In this document: in pieces, positions 6,248 through 14,523 of the stretch
How positions within the stretch are numbered: the first letter of the stretch is position 1
Layout of the letters: every line of letters begins with the position of its first letter
Source of the DNA: Acidothermales bacterium
GTDB taxonomy: Bacteria; Actinomycetota; Actinomycetes; Streptosporangiales; WHST01
Assembly: GCA_017354575.1 (NCBI GenBank)
Contig: JAFMQP010000007.1
Location: forward strand, 1 to 21,752
DNA: 21,752 bases
Reading direction: 5' to 3'
The notes under the pieces: generated by a model
The model's database searches: none
Told to the model about the DNA's origin: nothing
What the model saw: the letters and a program-made list of their open reading frames with translations, nothing else
Program-made: the position numbers and the translations under genes

Positions 6248-7029
6248 CCACACCGCCACGACCCCCGCGACCGCACCCGTCCGGTGCCCGCCCGCCGGCG
6301 ATCCCCGCCGACCTGGTGCCGCGGCACGTCGCCATCGTCATGGACGGCAACGGCCGGTGGGCCAAGGCCCGCGGCCTGCCGCGTACCGAAGGACACAAGC
6401 GCGGCGAGGCGTCGCTGCTCGACGTCGTCGAGGGCGGGATCGAGCTCGGCGTGAAGTGGATCTCGGCGTACGCGTTCTCCACCGAGAACTGGAAGCGCTC
6501 GCCGGACGAGGTGCGCTTCCTGATGGGTTTCAACCGCGACGTGATCCGGCGCCGCCGCGACTACATGAACGAGCTGGGCGTGCGGGTCAGGTGGGCCGGC
6601 AGGCCGCGGCGGCTGTGGCGCAGCGTGCTGCGCGAGCTGCAGGTGGCCGAGGAGATGACCGAGCACAACGACGTGCTCACCCTCACCATGTGCGTCAACT
6701 ACGGCGGCCGCTACGAGATCGCGGACGCCGCGCAGGCGCTCGCCCGCGACGTCGCGGCCGGCGAGGTCGACCCGGAGCGCGTCGACGAGCGGGTGTTCGC
6801 CCGCTACCTCGACGAGCCGGACATGCCCGACGTCGACCTGTTCCTGCGCTCGTCGGGCGAGCAGCGCACGTCGAACTTCCTCCCGTGGCAGTCGGCGTAC
6901 GCGGAGCTGGTGTTCCTCGACACGCTGTGGCCCGACTTCGACCGGCTCGACCTGTGGCGCGGCTGCGAGATCTACGCGAGCCGCGACCGCCGCTACGGCG
7001 GCGCGGTGCCCAACTTCGCGTCCGGCTGA
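6235..7029 (+). CDS. uppS: Isoprenyl (polyprenyl) diphosphate synthase, UppS family
   Basis: The product is 264 residues from ATG 6235, with GGAGAGG around 6217-6223. It is a cis-prenyltransferase that makes the long-chain lipid carrier for peptidoglycan and other wall polymers. The diagnostic HVAIVMDGNGRWA has catalytic Asp37. The family motifs FSTENWKRS and LFLRSSGEQRTSNFLPWQSAY are complete, and the protein ends FASRDRRYGG-like (ASRDRRYGGAVPNF). A Pro-rich ~28-residue N-terminal tail precedes the conserved core, as in many actinobacterial members. The start overlaps the recO end by 13 bases. The 3' end overlaps the opposing MFS gene by 37 bases, so the two stop regions are antisense to each other. 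Chain length (C50 or C55) cannot be read from the sequence. Confidence 0.95.
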   Translation: MARVTTPPRPPRPHPSGARPPAIPADLVPRHVAIVMDGNGRWAKARGLPRTEGHKRGEASLLDVVEGGIELGVKWISAYAFSTENWKRSPDEVRFLMGFNRDVIRRRRDYMNELGVRVRWAGRPRRLWRSVLRELQVAEEMTEHNDVLTLTMCVNYGGRYEIADAAQALARDVAAGEVDPERVDERVFARYLDEPDMPDVDLFLRSSGEQRTSNFLPWQSAYAELVFLDTLWPDFDRLDLWRGCEIYASRDRRYGGAVPNFASG

Positions 7030-8258
7030 CGCCTGCGGCGTACGGCCGCGGCGAGCACGAGCGCGGTGGCGAGGACGCCGAGCGCGATCGTCGCGAGCCC
7101 GGAGCCGCCGAGCGTCGCGCGGGGGCCGAGCGCCGTCGTGACCGGACCGCCGAAGGCGGTGCCCAGCGGGGACGCCGTCAGCAGCGCGGCGCCGCGGGCC
7201 GCCAGCACGGTCGAGAGGTGCTCGGGCGGCGACGTCCCCTGCACGAGCGTGATCGACACGGCGACGAACGGGCCGTAGATCACGCCGCCGAGGCCGAACG
7301 AGACGACCGTCGCGGCGGTGGGGGCGTGCGCCCAGAACGGCAGCAGCGTCACGCCCCAGCCGATCACGATCGCGAGCGTCGTCGGCCACAGCGGCAGCCG
7401 GCGCAGCGAGCCCGCCACGAGGCTGCCGACGATGGCGCCGACGCCGAAGATCGTCCAGTACAGGCCGAGGACGTCGCTGCCGGCGTGCAGGTCGCGGGTC
7501 ACGTGCAGCGGCAGCGCCACCTCGACCGGGCCGTAGAGGAAGTTGAACAGCCAGGTGAGCCCGACCAGGCCGAGCAGCGCGGGGTAGTGGGTGAGCACGC
7601 GCAGACCCCTGGCCGAGGACGCCGCGTCGACGGGCGCGTCGGTGCCGGTGGTCCGTCCCGGTGGCCGGAGCAGGCAGGCGACGACCGCGAGGACGACGAA
7701 CGTGGTCGCGTCGATCCCGATGACGAAGGCGGCGTCGACGACGGTGACGAGCAGGCCGGCGACCGCGGGCCCGGCGATGATCGCGGCGTACTCGAGCGTG
7801 CCGACCGCCGTGTTGGCGGCGAGCCGGTGCTCGTCCGGGAGCAGCTCGGCGACCAGCGTGTACCGGCCCGCCGCCCCCCAGGCGTGCAGCAGTGACGAGC
7901 ACGCCAGCAGCACGACGTAGAGCCCGGGTCTCAGCGTCCCGGTGAGCCAGACGACCGGGACCGCGCCGAGGAAGACGGCCCGCGTCGTGCTGTCGACGAC
8001 GAGCAGCCGCTGCGCGGGGAGCCGCCGCAGCCAGCGGCCGAGCGTCAGCGCGCCCACGACACCCGGCAGCGCGTACGCCGCCACCGCCGCGCCGACCCAG
8101 AGGCCGGCGGTGCTGCGCGGCGCCAGCTGGATCGCCAGCCAGGCGACGGCGACCGCGCTCATCCCGTCACCGAGGTAGGAGACGGCGAACCCGGCGAGCA
8201 GCCGGCGGAACGTACGGTCGGCGACCAGCGGCCGGTACGCGCGCGGGATCAGCGGCAT
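6993..8258 (-). CDS. MFS transporter (DHA3-like efflux family)
   Basis: The product is 421 residues from ATG 8258 with about 11-12 hydrophobic segments. It begins RPLVADRTFRRLLAGFAVSYLGDGMSAVAVAWLAIQL, the opening typical of DHA3-type drug and macrolide exporters (EntS/MefA-like MFS_3). The loop after helix 2 has GRWLRRLPAQRLL, and GTLEYAAIIAGPAVAGLL in mid-protein is also typical. The probable role is proton-driven efflux of a small molecule; the substrate cannot be inferred. No clear ribosome-binding site precedes the ATG. Two dyads lie upstream (8277-8290 and 8307-8338), so repressor control is plausible. The C-terminal 12 codons overlap uppS on the opposite strand. Confidence 0.85.
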   Translation of the reverse strand: MPLIPRAYRPLVADRTFRRLLAGFAVSYLGDGMSAVAVAWLAIQLAPRSTAGLWVGAAVAAYALPGVVGALTLGRWLRRLPAQRLLVVDSTTRAVFLGAVPVVWLTGTLRPGLYVVLLACSSLLHAWGAAGRYTLVAELLPDEHRLAANTAVGTLEYAAIIAGPAVAGLLVTVVDAAFVIGIDATTFVVLAVVACLLRPPGRTTGTDAPVDAASSARGLRVLTHYPALLGLVGLTWLFNFLYGPVEVALPLHVTRDLHAGSDVLGLYWTIFGVGAIVGSLVAGSLRRLPLWPTTLAIVIGWGVTLLPFWAHAPTAATVVSFGLGGVIYGPFVAVSITLVQGTSPPEHLSTVLAARGAALLTASPLGTAFGGPVTTALGPRATLGGSGLATIALGVLATALVLAAAVRRRRQPDAKLGTAPP

Positions 8259-8306
8259 GACGTCGATGGTGCAACGTCGACCCTGGTCGAAGTCAACGCC
8301 GGCGAG

Positions 8307-8338
8307 ACCGGTTGATCATGTTCTCATGATCAACTGGT
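8307..8338. repeat. Long dyad upstream of the MFS gene, candidate operator
   Basis: GTTGATCATG (8311-8320) and CATGATCAAC (8325-8334) are perfect inverted 10-mers around TTCT. The arms extend to 14 bases each (8307-8320 and 8325-8338) with one mismatch, which would be a G-U pair in RNA. The centre lies about 64 bp before the MFS start. No T-run follows on either strand, which argues against an intrinsic terminator and for a protein-binding site. Confidence 0.6.
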
Positions 8339-8394
8339 GCTTCACACGATCTGCAGGGCGTGGGAAGCCGTGGTTCGTCGTGGGAAGGTGACGG

Positions 8395-8430
8395 TGCCGT
8401 CAACCGGTGACCATGCCGTCAACCGGTGAC
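8395..8430. repeat. Tandem direct repeat at the 3' end of the small membrane protein gene
   Basis: TGCCGTCAACCGGTGAC occurs at 8395-8411 and again, identical, at 8414-8430 (19-bp period). The second copy contains the stop codon and last three codons of the minus-strand gene ending at 8419. The first copy looks like a short duplication of that gene end in non-coding DNA. Confidence 0.75.
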
Positions 8431-8847
8431 GGTGAAGTACGCCGCCCCGGCCAGGACGACGACGATCGCCAGGACCCGGAACGTGCGGTCGCCGGGCCGC
8501 AGCATCGGCCACGACACGAACGCGAGCCACACCAGGATCACCGCCAGCGCGACGAGGAACACCGCGCCCACCACGCCCTTGACGAGCAGCGCCGCGGCGA
8601 GCAGCGCGAGCATGAGCACCAGCGGCACCCAGCGCGGCAACCGGTGCAGGAACACCAGCAGCGTCGCGCTGCGGCGTTCGATCCAGGACCGCAACGGGGA
8701 CGCGTCCGGCGTCGCGAACGTGTCACCCCGGGGCAGCGGGCGACGGCCCGCCGGCGTTCGTGGCCGCGACCCGCCGCCCGACCGGCCGCGCGAGCGTCGC
8801 TGGCCGGAGCTGCGCCGGTTCGGATGCCCCTTGCTCACGCGATACAT
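8419..8847 (-). CDS. Small actinobacterial membrane protein, DUF6703-like
   Basis: The product is up to 142 residues. The first ~50 residues are very basic and Arg/Ser/Gly-rich (KGHPNRRSSGQRRSRGRSGG) and should stay in the cytoplasm. After SWIERRSATLLVFLHRLPRWVP come about three hydrophobic segments near 73-90, 92-110 and 122-138. This pattern resembles what I recall as the DUF6703 family; no function is known. ATG 8847 and GTG 8838 (giving MSKGHPN) are both possible starts, with no strong ribosome-binding site before either. It lies 18 bases after the RHH gene and probably belongs to the SPFH-RHH transcription unit. Its 3' end is partly duplicated downstream. Confidence 0.65.
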   Translation of the reverse strand: MYRVSKGHPNRRSSGQRRSRGRSGGGSRPRTPAGRRPLPRGDTFATPDASPLRSWIERRSATLLVFLHRLPRWVPLVLMLALLAAALLVKGVVGAVFLVALAVILVWLAFVSWPMLRPGDRTFRVLAIVVVLAGAAYFTVTG

Positions 8848-8865
8848 CGTCGCACGCTGACACGG

Positions 8866-9072
8866 TCACTCGTCCTTGGGCGGGCGGCCGCGGCGGGGGA
8901 TCGGGCCGGCGCCCTTCGGCAGCCGGCCCGCGTCCTTCAGCGCGCGGCGCAGCAGCATCTCGACGTGCGCGTTGACGCTGCGCAGCTCGTCACCCGCCCA
9001 GCGCGCGAGCGCGTCGTGCACCGCCGGGTCGAGCCGCAGCAGGACCTGCCTGCGTTCCTTGCGGTCCGCCAT
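8866..9072 (-). CDS. Ribbon-helix-helix (Arc-like) DNA-binding protein
   Basis: The product is 68 residues. RRQVLLRLDPAVHDALARWAGDELRSVNAHVEMLLRRAL shows the RHH plan: a short strand (QVLLRLD), helix A, a Ser-x-Asn turn and helix B ending LLRRAL. A basic, Pro- and Gly-rich tail follows (GPIPRRGRPPKD). Such proteins bind inverted or direct repeats as dimers and often act as autoregulators or antitoxins. No toxin gene is adjacent; instead the gene starts three bases after the SPFH stop codon, so it is co-translated with that membrane protein. Inference: it may bind the 33-bp palindrome in front of the SPFH gene and control its own operon. Confidence 0.8.
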   Translation of the reverse strand: MADRKERRQVLLRLDPAVHDALARWAGDELRSVNAHVEMLLRRALKDAGRLPKGAGPIPRRGRPPKDE

Positions 9073-9075
9073 CAG

Positions 9076-10002
9076 TCACTGGTACAGCGAGCCGGTGTTG
9101 AGCACGGGCGTCGCGGAGCTCTCGCCGCAGAGCACCACCATCAGGTTGCTCACCATCGCGGCCTTGCGTTCCTCGTCCAGCTCGACGATGTCGCGCTCGC
9201 TCAGCTTGCCGAGCGCCATCTCCACCATCCCTACGGCGCCGTCGACGATGCGCGATCGGGCGGCCACCACGGCGCTCGCCTGCTGGCGGCGCAGCATCGC
9301 CTGCGCGATCTCCGGGGCGTACGCGAGGTGGCTGATCCGCACCTCGACGATCTCCACGCCCGCGATCACGACGCGTTCCGCGACCTCGTGCGCGAGCTCG
9401 TCCGCGACGACGTCCGTGGACCCGCGAAGCGACGTGCCCTCCTCGGTCGGGTCGTCGTACGGGTGGGTGGTGGCGACGTGCCGCAGCGCCGACTCCGCCT
9501 GCACCGTGACGAAGTCCAGGTAGCTGTCGACGGCGTAGATCGCGCGGGACGTGTCGGCGACCTGCCAGACGACGATCGCCGCGATCTCCACCGGGTTTCC
9601 GTGTGCGTCGTTCACCTTGAGCCGGTTGGTCTCGAAGTTGCGCACGCGCAGGCTCACCGCCCGCTTCACCGTCAGCGGCGCGACCCAGTTCAGCCCGGTG
9701 TGCCGGACCGTGCCGATGTACCTGCCGAAGAACTGGACGACGCGCGCCTGGCCCGGCTGGACTATCGTCAGCGAGCTGAAGACCACCGCCGCGACGATCA
9801 CCAGCACGACGGCGAGCAGGTGCTGCGTCCCCGCGACGAGCAACCAGGTGCCGATCGCGAGGCAGGCCAACACCACGAGCACGCCGAGCCAGCCGTTCGC
9901 CGACCATGCCCGTCGTTCCTGGATCTCGACCCTCGTACCCGAATGCCCGACGGGCGTCGCCCGCGGCGCGCCGGAGTCGGTGGGATGCTGGTTCGTCGTC
10001 AC
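9076..10002 (-). CDS. SPFH/band-7 domain membrane protein
   Basis: The product is 308 residues from GTG 10002-10000. A GGAGG at 10013-10009, seven bases upstream, decides the start. A ~34-residue polar N-terminus is followed by two membrane helices (about 37-55 and 60-80), then a stomatin/prohibitin-like SPFH domain beginning IVQPGQARVVQFFGRYIGTV. It continues with LRVRNFETNRLKVNDAHGNPVEI and an Ala/Glu-rich helical part (QAMLRRQQASAVVAARSRIVDGAV). SPFH proteins form large ring- or cage-like membrane assemblies that organise lipid microdomains or guard proteases. The specific role here is unknown. The gene leads an apparent operon with the RHH protein and the small membrane protein, and a strong 33-bp palindrome abuts its ribosome-binding site. 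Confidence 0.92.
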   Translation of the reverse strand: MTTNQHPTDSGAPRATPVGHSGTRVEIQERRAWSANGWLGVLVVLACLAIGTWLLVAGTQHLLAVVLVIVAAVVFSSLTIVQPGQARVVQFFGRYIGTVRHTGLNWVAPLTVKRAVSLRVRNFETNRLKVNDAHGNPVEIAAIVVWQVADTSRAIYAVDSYLDFVTVQAESALRHVATTHPYDDPTEEGTSLRGSTDVVADELAHEVAERVVIAGVEIVEVRISHLAYAPEIAQAMLRRQQASAVVAARSRIVDGAVGMVEMALGKLSERDIVELDEERKAAMVSNLMVVLCGESSATPVLNTGSLYQ

Positions 10003-10013
10003 CGTGCGCCTCC

Positions 10014-10046
10014 ATTTAAGTGATATCAAATTGTTAGCACTTAAAT
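10014..10046. promoter_or_regulatory. 33-bp palindromic operator between the SPFH and monooxygenase genes
   Basis: The left arm ATTTAAGTGATATCAA (10014-10029) and the right arm TTGTTAGCACTTAAAT (10031-10046) flank one central base. The outer nine bases of each arm are perfectly inverted, and 14 of 16 positions match overall. TGATATCA (10021-10028) is a further palindrome inside. The site is far more AT-rich than its surroundings and touches the SPFH ribosome-binding site, so a bound protein would block transcription or initiation. It may also affect the divergent gene at 10077. Confidence 0.7.
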
Positions 10047-10076
10047 CGGCGGGTGTCCAACCGGAGAGGAGGCGAC

Positions 10077-10394
10077 GTGCTCGCCGTGACCAGACACGAC
10101 GTCCCGGCCGAGGAGGAGCCCGGGTTCCGCCTGCGTGCCGAGGAGACGCTCGACGCGCTGCGGGCCTGCCGCGGCCACGTCGCGACCCGGGCGTGCCGCG
10201 CGATCGACGAGCCGGCCTGCTGGCTCGTCGTCTCGGAGTGGGAGAGCGTCGGGGCGTACCGGCGCGCGCTGTCGACGTACGACGTGCGGGTGCGCGCCGT
10301 GCCGCTGCTCGCCACCGCGAGGGACGAGCCCAGTGCGTTCGAGGTGTTGCTCGACGACGAAACCGGTTCGAGGTCGAGCGACCGCGCCGGATAG
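10077..10394 (+). CDS. Antibiotic biosynthesis monooxygenase (ABM) fold protein
   Basis: The product is 105 residues from GTG 10077, preceded by AGGAGG (10067-10072) four bases upstream. Segments such as ALRACRGHVATRACRAIDEPACWLVVSEWESVGAYRRALSTYDVR, with a Trp-rich strand followed by a helix with Tyr-Arg-x-Ala-Leu, fit the small dimeric ferredoxin-like ABM fold. These proteins range from heme-degrading and quinone-modifying monooxygenases to stress proteins of unknown function. No metal or heme ligand can be assigned. The gene ends 56 bases before glyS in the same direction and is divergent from the SPFH gene across the 33-bp palindrome. Confidence 0.7.
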   Translation: MLAVTRHDVPAEEEPGFRLRAEETLDALRACRGHVATRACRAIDEPACWLVVSEWESVGAYRRALSTYDVRVRAVPLLATARDEPSAFEVLLDDETGSRSSDRAG

Positions 10395-10450
10395 TCTTGT
10401 CACTTCGAGAGTTCCCAGGACCACCCGACCGCCAGCCGGATGGAGAGACC

Positions 10451-11830
<1,380 letters not shown>

Positions 11831-11838
11831 CGCACGGG

Positions 11839-12966
11839 ATGGAGGGTTTCCGGGCGCTCAAGGTCGGCCCGTACGTGATCTGGCCGCCGGTTGAGCTGGC
11901 GCCGATGGCGGGCGTGACGAACGCGCCGTACCGCATCCTGTGCCGTGAGTACGGCGCCGGGCTGTTCGTCAGCGAGATGGTCACCGCGCGGGCGCTGGTC
12001 GAGCGGCACCCGACGACGCTGCGGATGGTGCGGTTCGAGGACGGCGCTCGGCCGCGCAGCGTCCAGCTGTACGGCGTCGACCCGGTGACCGTTGCGCGCG
12101 CCGTGGAGGTCCTCGTCGAGGACGACCTCGCCGACCACGTCGACCTCAACTTCGGCTGCCCGGTGCCGAAGGTGACCGGGCGCGGCGGCGGGTCGGCGCT
12201 GCCGTACCGGCGTCCGCTGCTGCGGCGGATCGTCCGCGCGGCGGTGCGCGCCGCGGGGACGGTCCCGGTGACGGTGAAGATGCGCAAGGGCATCGACGAG
12301 TCGCACCTCACCTACCTGGACGCCGGGCGCATCGCCGAGGACGAGGGCGCGGCGACGGTCGCGCTGCACGCGCGTACCGCGGCGCAGCACTATTCCGGGG
12401 AGGCCGACTGGGCGGCGATCGCGCGGCTCAAGGAGGCGGTCTCGATCCCGGTGCTCGGCAACGGCGACGTCTGGGAGGCGTCCGACGCGGTCGCGATGAT
12501 GCGCGCGACCGGCTGCGACGGCGTCGTGGTGGGGCGCGGCTGCCTGGGCCGGCCGTGGCTGTTCCGCGACCTGGCCGACGCGTTCGACGGCCGCGAGCGG
12601 CGGCACCGTCCGTCGCTCGGCGAGGTGGTCGCGGTGATGCGCCGGCATGCCCAGCTGCTCGCGGCCGACGTCGGCGAGGACAAGGGCGTGCGCGAGTTCC
12701 GCAAGCACGTGGCGTGGTACCTCAAGGGCTTCCCCGTCGGCACCGAGCTGCGGCGGTCGCTCGCGACGGCGAGCACGCTGGCCGAGCTGGACGACCTCGC
12801 CGGCGCCCTCGACCCCCACGTCCCCTGGCCGACGGAGAACGAGTCCGTCCCGCGTGGCCGCCAGGGCGGCCCCCGGCGCGTGGCGCTGCCCGAGGGCTGG
12901 CTCGACGACCCGGACGACCCCACGCCCCCGACCGGGGAAGCGGAGCTCGACATCAGCGGCGGCTGA
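11839..12966 (+). CDS. dusB: tRNA-dihydrouridine synthase
   Basis: The product is 375 residues from ATG 11839, eight bases after glyS, so it is probably co-transcribed. This FMN enzyme reduces specific uridines in tRNA to dihydrouridine. The TIM-barrel core has VELAPMAGVTNAPYRILCREYGAGL (FMN site), then VQLYGVDP and DLNFGCPVPKVTGRGGGSAL with catalytic Cys107. TVKMRKGID, ALHARTAAQHYSGEADW, VLGNGDVW and CDGVVVGRGCLGRPW follow. The helical RNA-binding C-terminus is present, followed by an actinobacterial tail rich in Pro and Asp. The ribosome-binding site is weak, consistent with translation continuing from glyS. A palindromic repeat begins 15 bases after the stop. Confidence 0.95.
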   Translation: MEGFRALKVGPYVIWPPVELAPMAGVTNAPYRILCREYGAGLFVSEMVTARALVERHPTTLRMVRFEDGARPRSVQLYGVDPVTVARAVEVLVEDDLADHVDLNFGCPVPKVTGRGGGSALPYRRPLLRRIVRAAVRAAGTVPVTVKMRKGIDESHLTYLDAGRIAEDEGAATVALHARTAAQHYSGEADWAAIARLKEAVSIPVLGNGDVWEASDAVAMMRATGCDGVVVGRGCLGRPWLFRDLADAFDGRERRHRPSLGEVVAVMRRHAQLLAADVGEDKGVREFRKHVAWYLKGFPVGTELRRSLATASTLAELDDLAGALDPHVPWPTENESVPRGRQGGPRRVALPEGWLDDPDDPTPPTGEAELDISGG

Positions 12967-12980
12967 CCAGTCCGGCCCCT

Positions 12981-13055
12981 GCTGGGACCCCATCGTGGTC
13001 CTGCCCCCATGTGGGGTCCCCGCTTGTCGTCATCGCACCTATGGCGGTCCCCAGC
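12981..13055. repeat. 75-bp palindromic repeat, copy A
   Basis: The element starts GCTGGGACCCC and ends GGTCCCCAGC, giving near-perfect 10-bp terminal inverted repeats (one G is missing compared with copy B). An internal GTGGGGTCCCC box (13011-13021) is inverted relative to the start. It aligns with copy B (13435-13510) with one single-base gap, about three quarters of positions being the same. It lies 15 bases downstream of dusB, so it could fold into a terminator-like hairpin, or be a small mobile or REP-like element. Confidence 0.75.
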
Positions 13056-13117
13056 CGTAATCCACAGATCCGAAGCGGGGGCTGCTGGGGCGGCCCCTCC
13101 GTGCCGACGTACAGGAC

Positions 13118-13434
13118 GTGAACGGTCTACCAGATGTGCTCAAGAGGCAGCACGGGATCATCAGCAGGAGCCAGGCGCTGGAGCTGGGTCTGACGTCGGA
13201 GACGTTGCGGTGGCGAACTCGAGGTGGACTCGCTCGAGTTCCACGGCGACTTCCACGGTTGGGAGCAGACGCAACGACGCCATGCCCGGCTGACGGCACA
13301 CGGGCTGCTCGTCGTGCACGCCTCTCCGCGGCGGATCGGGGGCGACTGGCCGGTACTGTCCGCCGATGTCGTCGCGGCGTACTGGGCGGGCAAGGCGCGG
13401 CCCGCTCCTGCCGTCGTGGTCCGCCCGGCCGCTA
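13118..13434 (+). pseudogene. Decayed AbiEi/DUF559-like gene with internal deletion
   Basis: The N-terminal part from GTG 13118 reads MNGLPDVLKRQHGIISRSQALELGLTSETLRWRTRGG, the winged-helix opening of actinobacterial AbiEi-type antitoxin-like proteins. At about 13225-13235 the match stops and a different frame takes over: ELEVDSLEFHGDFHGWEQTQRRHARLTAHGLLVVHASPRRI (about 13215-13340). This is the C-terminal DUF559 (Vsr-like nuclease fold) part of the same protein type. The middle, which I estimate at well over 100 codons, is gone and the two ends are out of frame. The remnant sits exactly between the two palindromic repeats. The original role may have been in phage defence or DNA handling; the current copy cannot make the full protein. 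Confidence 0.75.
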
Positions 13435-13510
13435 GCTGGGGACCCCATCATGGTGACAGCCCCTCGTGGGGTCCCCACTCGTGGCCAGGGCAACGGTGGG
13501 GGTCCCCAGC
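13435..13510. repeat. 76-bp palindromic repeat, copy B
   Basis: It begins GCTGGGGACCCC and ends GGTCCCCAGC, perfect 10-bp terminal inverted repeats. GGGGACCCCA (13438-13447) and TGGGGTCCCC (13467-13476) make a perfect 10-bp hairpin with a 19-base loop. It lies five bases past the stop codon of the minus-strand nuclease gene and directly after the decayed gene. See copy A at 12981-13055. Confidence 0.8.
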
Positions 13511-13515
13511 GCACG

Positions 13516-14382
13516 TCACGCCTCCAGGAACATGATGCGTTCCGGCGGGACGGTGAGGGTGACCGTCTGCCGGGTGATCACGACGAGGCTGTCCAGCGAC
13601 GTCGCGTGCCCGTCCGGGACGGTGAACAGGCGGTCGTCGTGGGCGGCGAGGAACCGGTCGAACTGCGCGAGGGACACGTTGCCCGTGTTATCCAGGCCGA
13701 GGTACTCGGCGAGCCGCCGGAACAGCTTCGGCAGGAGCACCGTCTCCGTCTCCAGCTGGGCGCGCGACCGCAGCGTGAACCCGGACAGCGTGGCGTCCTC
13801 GGCCCATACACCCGTGGCCGAGGCGCGGGCGGCGAGGGCGGCGCTCGCCAGCGCCTCCCGCAGGTCCGGGTAGAGCAGGCTGTAGAACGTCGGGTACACG
13901 AGGCCCTCGGCCAGCAGCCTGTAGTTTGCGGACGCCTTGAGCGCGGTGACGTCGAGCCACGCCTGGTTGTCGGCGCGGGCACGCCGGCTGCCGCGGAACG
14001 CGAAGCTCACCACCCGGCCGTACTTGTCGGCGAACCGGGTGAGCACGTACCCCGGCGTCTCCTCCGGCGTCGAGCTCGTCACCACGCCGTCGGCGTCCCT
14101 GGCGACCGCCGTGAACCCGAGGTGGCCAAGCAGCGCGGCCGACGCCTTCTCGCCCAGCTGGCTCGGCTGGTGCCACGTCCGGTGCGAGGACGGCGGCTGG
14201 TAGTGCGTCTCCAGCGCGTCGATCCCGTCCAGCCGCAGCTGCGCCCCGCCGCGCGAGTTCACCCGCGCGTTGATCCCGGCGGCCTCGAACGCATGCGGGT
14301 CGTCGGGATAGAAGCGCACCGAGTCGCCGTCGGGTGCTGCTCCGACGATTCGGTACGTGCCCTTGATCATCGTCAGCGGCAT
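13516..14382 (-). CDS. Staphylococcal-nuclease-like (SNase/TNase) protein
   Basis: The product is 288 residues from ATG 14382, with GAGGG about seven bases upstream. The OB-fold nuclease core shows the SNase catalytic set in order: Asp18-Gly-Asp20 in the first strand region (APDGDSVRF), then Arg50, Asp55 and Glu58 in LRLDGIDALETH. Arg123 follows in DKYGRVVSF. An insertion of about 35 residues precedes Arg50, and about 130 residues follow the core; the latter end TLTVPPERIMFLEA and I do not recognise a domain there. No signal peptide or lipobox is seen, so it should be cytosolic, unlike classical secreted nucleases. The gene is divergent from ppdK. It likely cuts DNA or RNA with calcium; the biological role is unknown. 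Confidence 0.8.
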   Translation of the reverse strand: MPLTMIKGTYRIVGAAPDGDSVRFYPDDPHAFEAAGINARVNSRGGAQLRLDGIDALETHYQPPSSHRTWHQPSQLGEKASAALLGHLGFTAVARDADGVVTSSTPEETPGYVLTRFADKYGRVVSFAFRGSRRARADNQAWLDVTALKASANYRLLAEGLVYPTFYSLLYPDLREALASAALAARASATGVWAEDATLSGFTLRSRAQLETETVLLPKLFRRLAEYLGLDNTGNVSLAQFDRFLAAHDDRLFTVPDGHATSLDSLVVITRQTVTLTVPPERIMFLEA

Positions 14383-14523
14383 CGCCAGCCCTCGCTTCGG
14401 CTCGGAGCCCGCCGCGATACCGTCGTCCTGACGGCCGCGTGCGACGGCCCGCGGGTGCGGTCGGCCCGCATTCAGCGTAGAAGAAGACCGCGGAATCCGC
14501 ATGAAGTGCGGGAGGAGCCAGCA

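Noticed and set aside
5716..7902. Long minus-strand open frame over recO, uppS and the MFS gene
   Set aside because: It is low-complexity Arg/Ala/Asp-rich translation opposite or out of frame with three recognisable genes.
8307..8338. Hairpin considered as an intrinsic terminator of the SPFH operon
   Set aside because: No T-run follows on either strand and the loop and AT-rich stem fit an operator better; left as a dyad of unknown role.
10033..10041. GTTAGCACT resembling half of a CIRCE (HrcA) heat-shock site
   Set aside because: The partner half is not at CIRCE spacing or sequence; the base pairs belong to the larger 33-bp palindrome instead.
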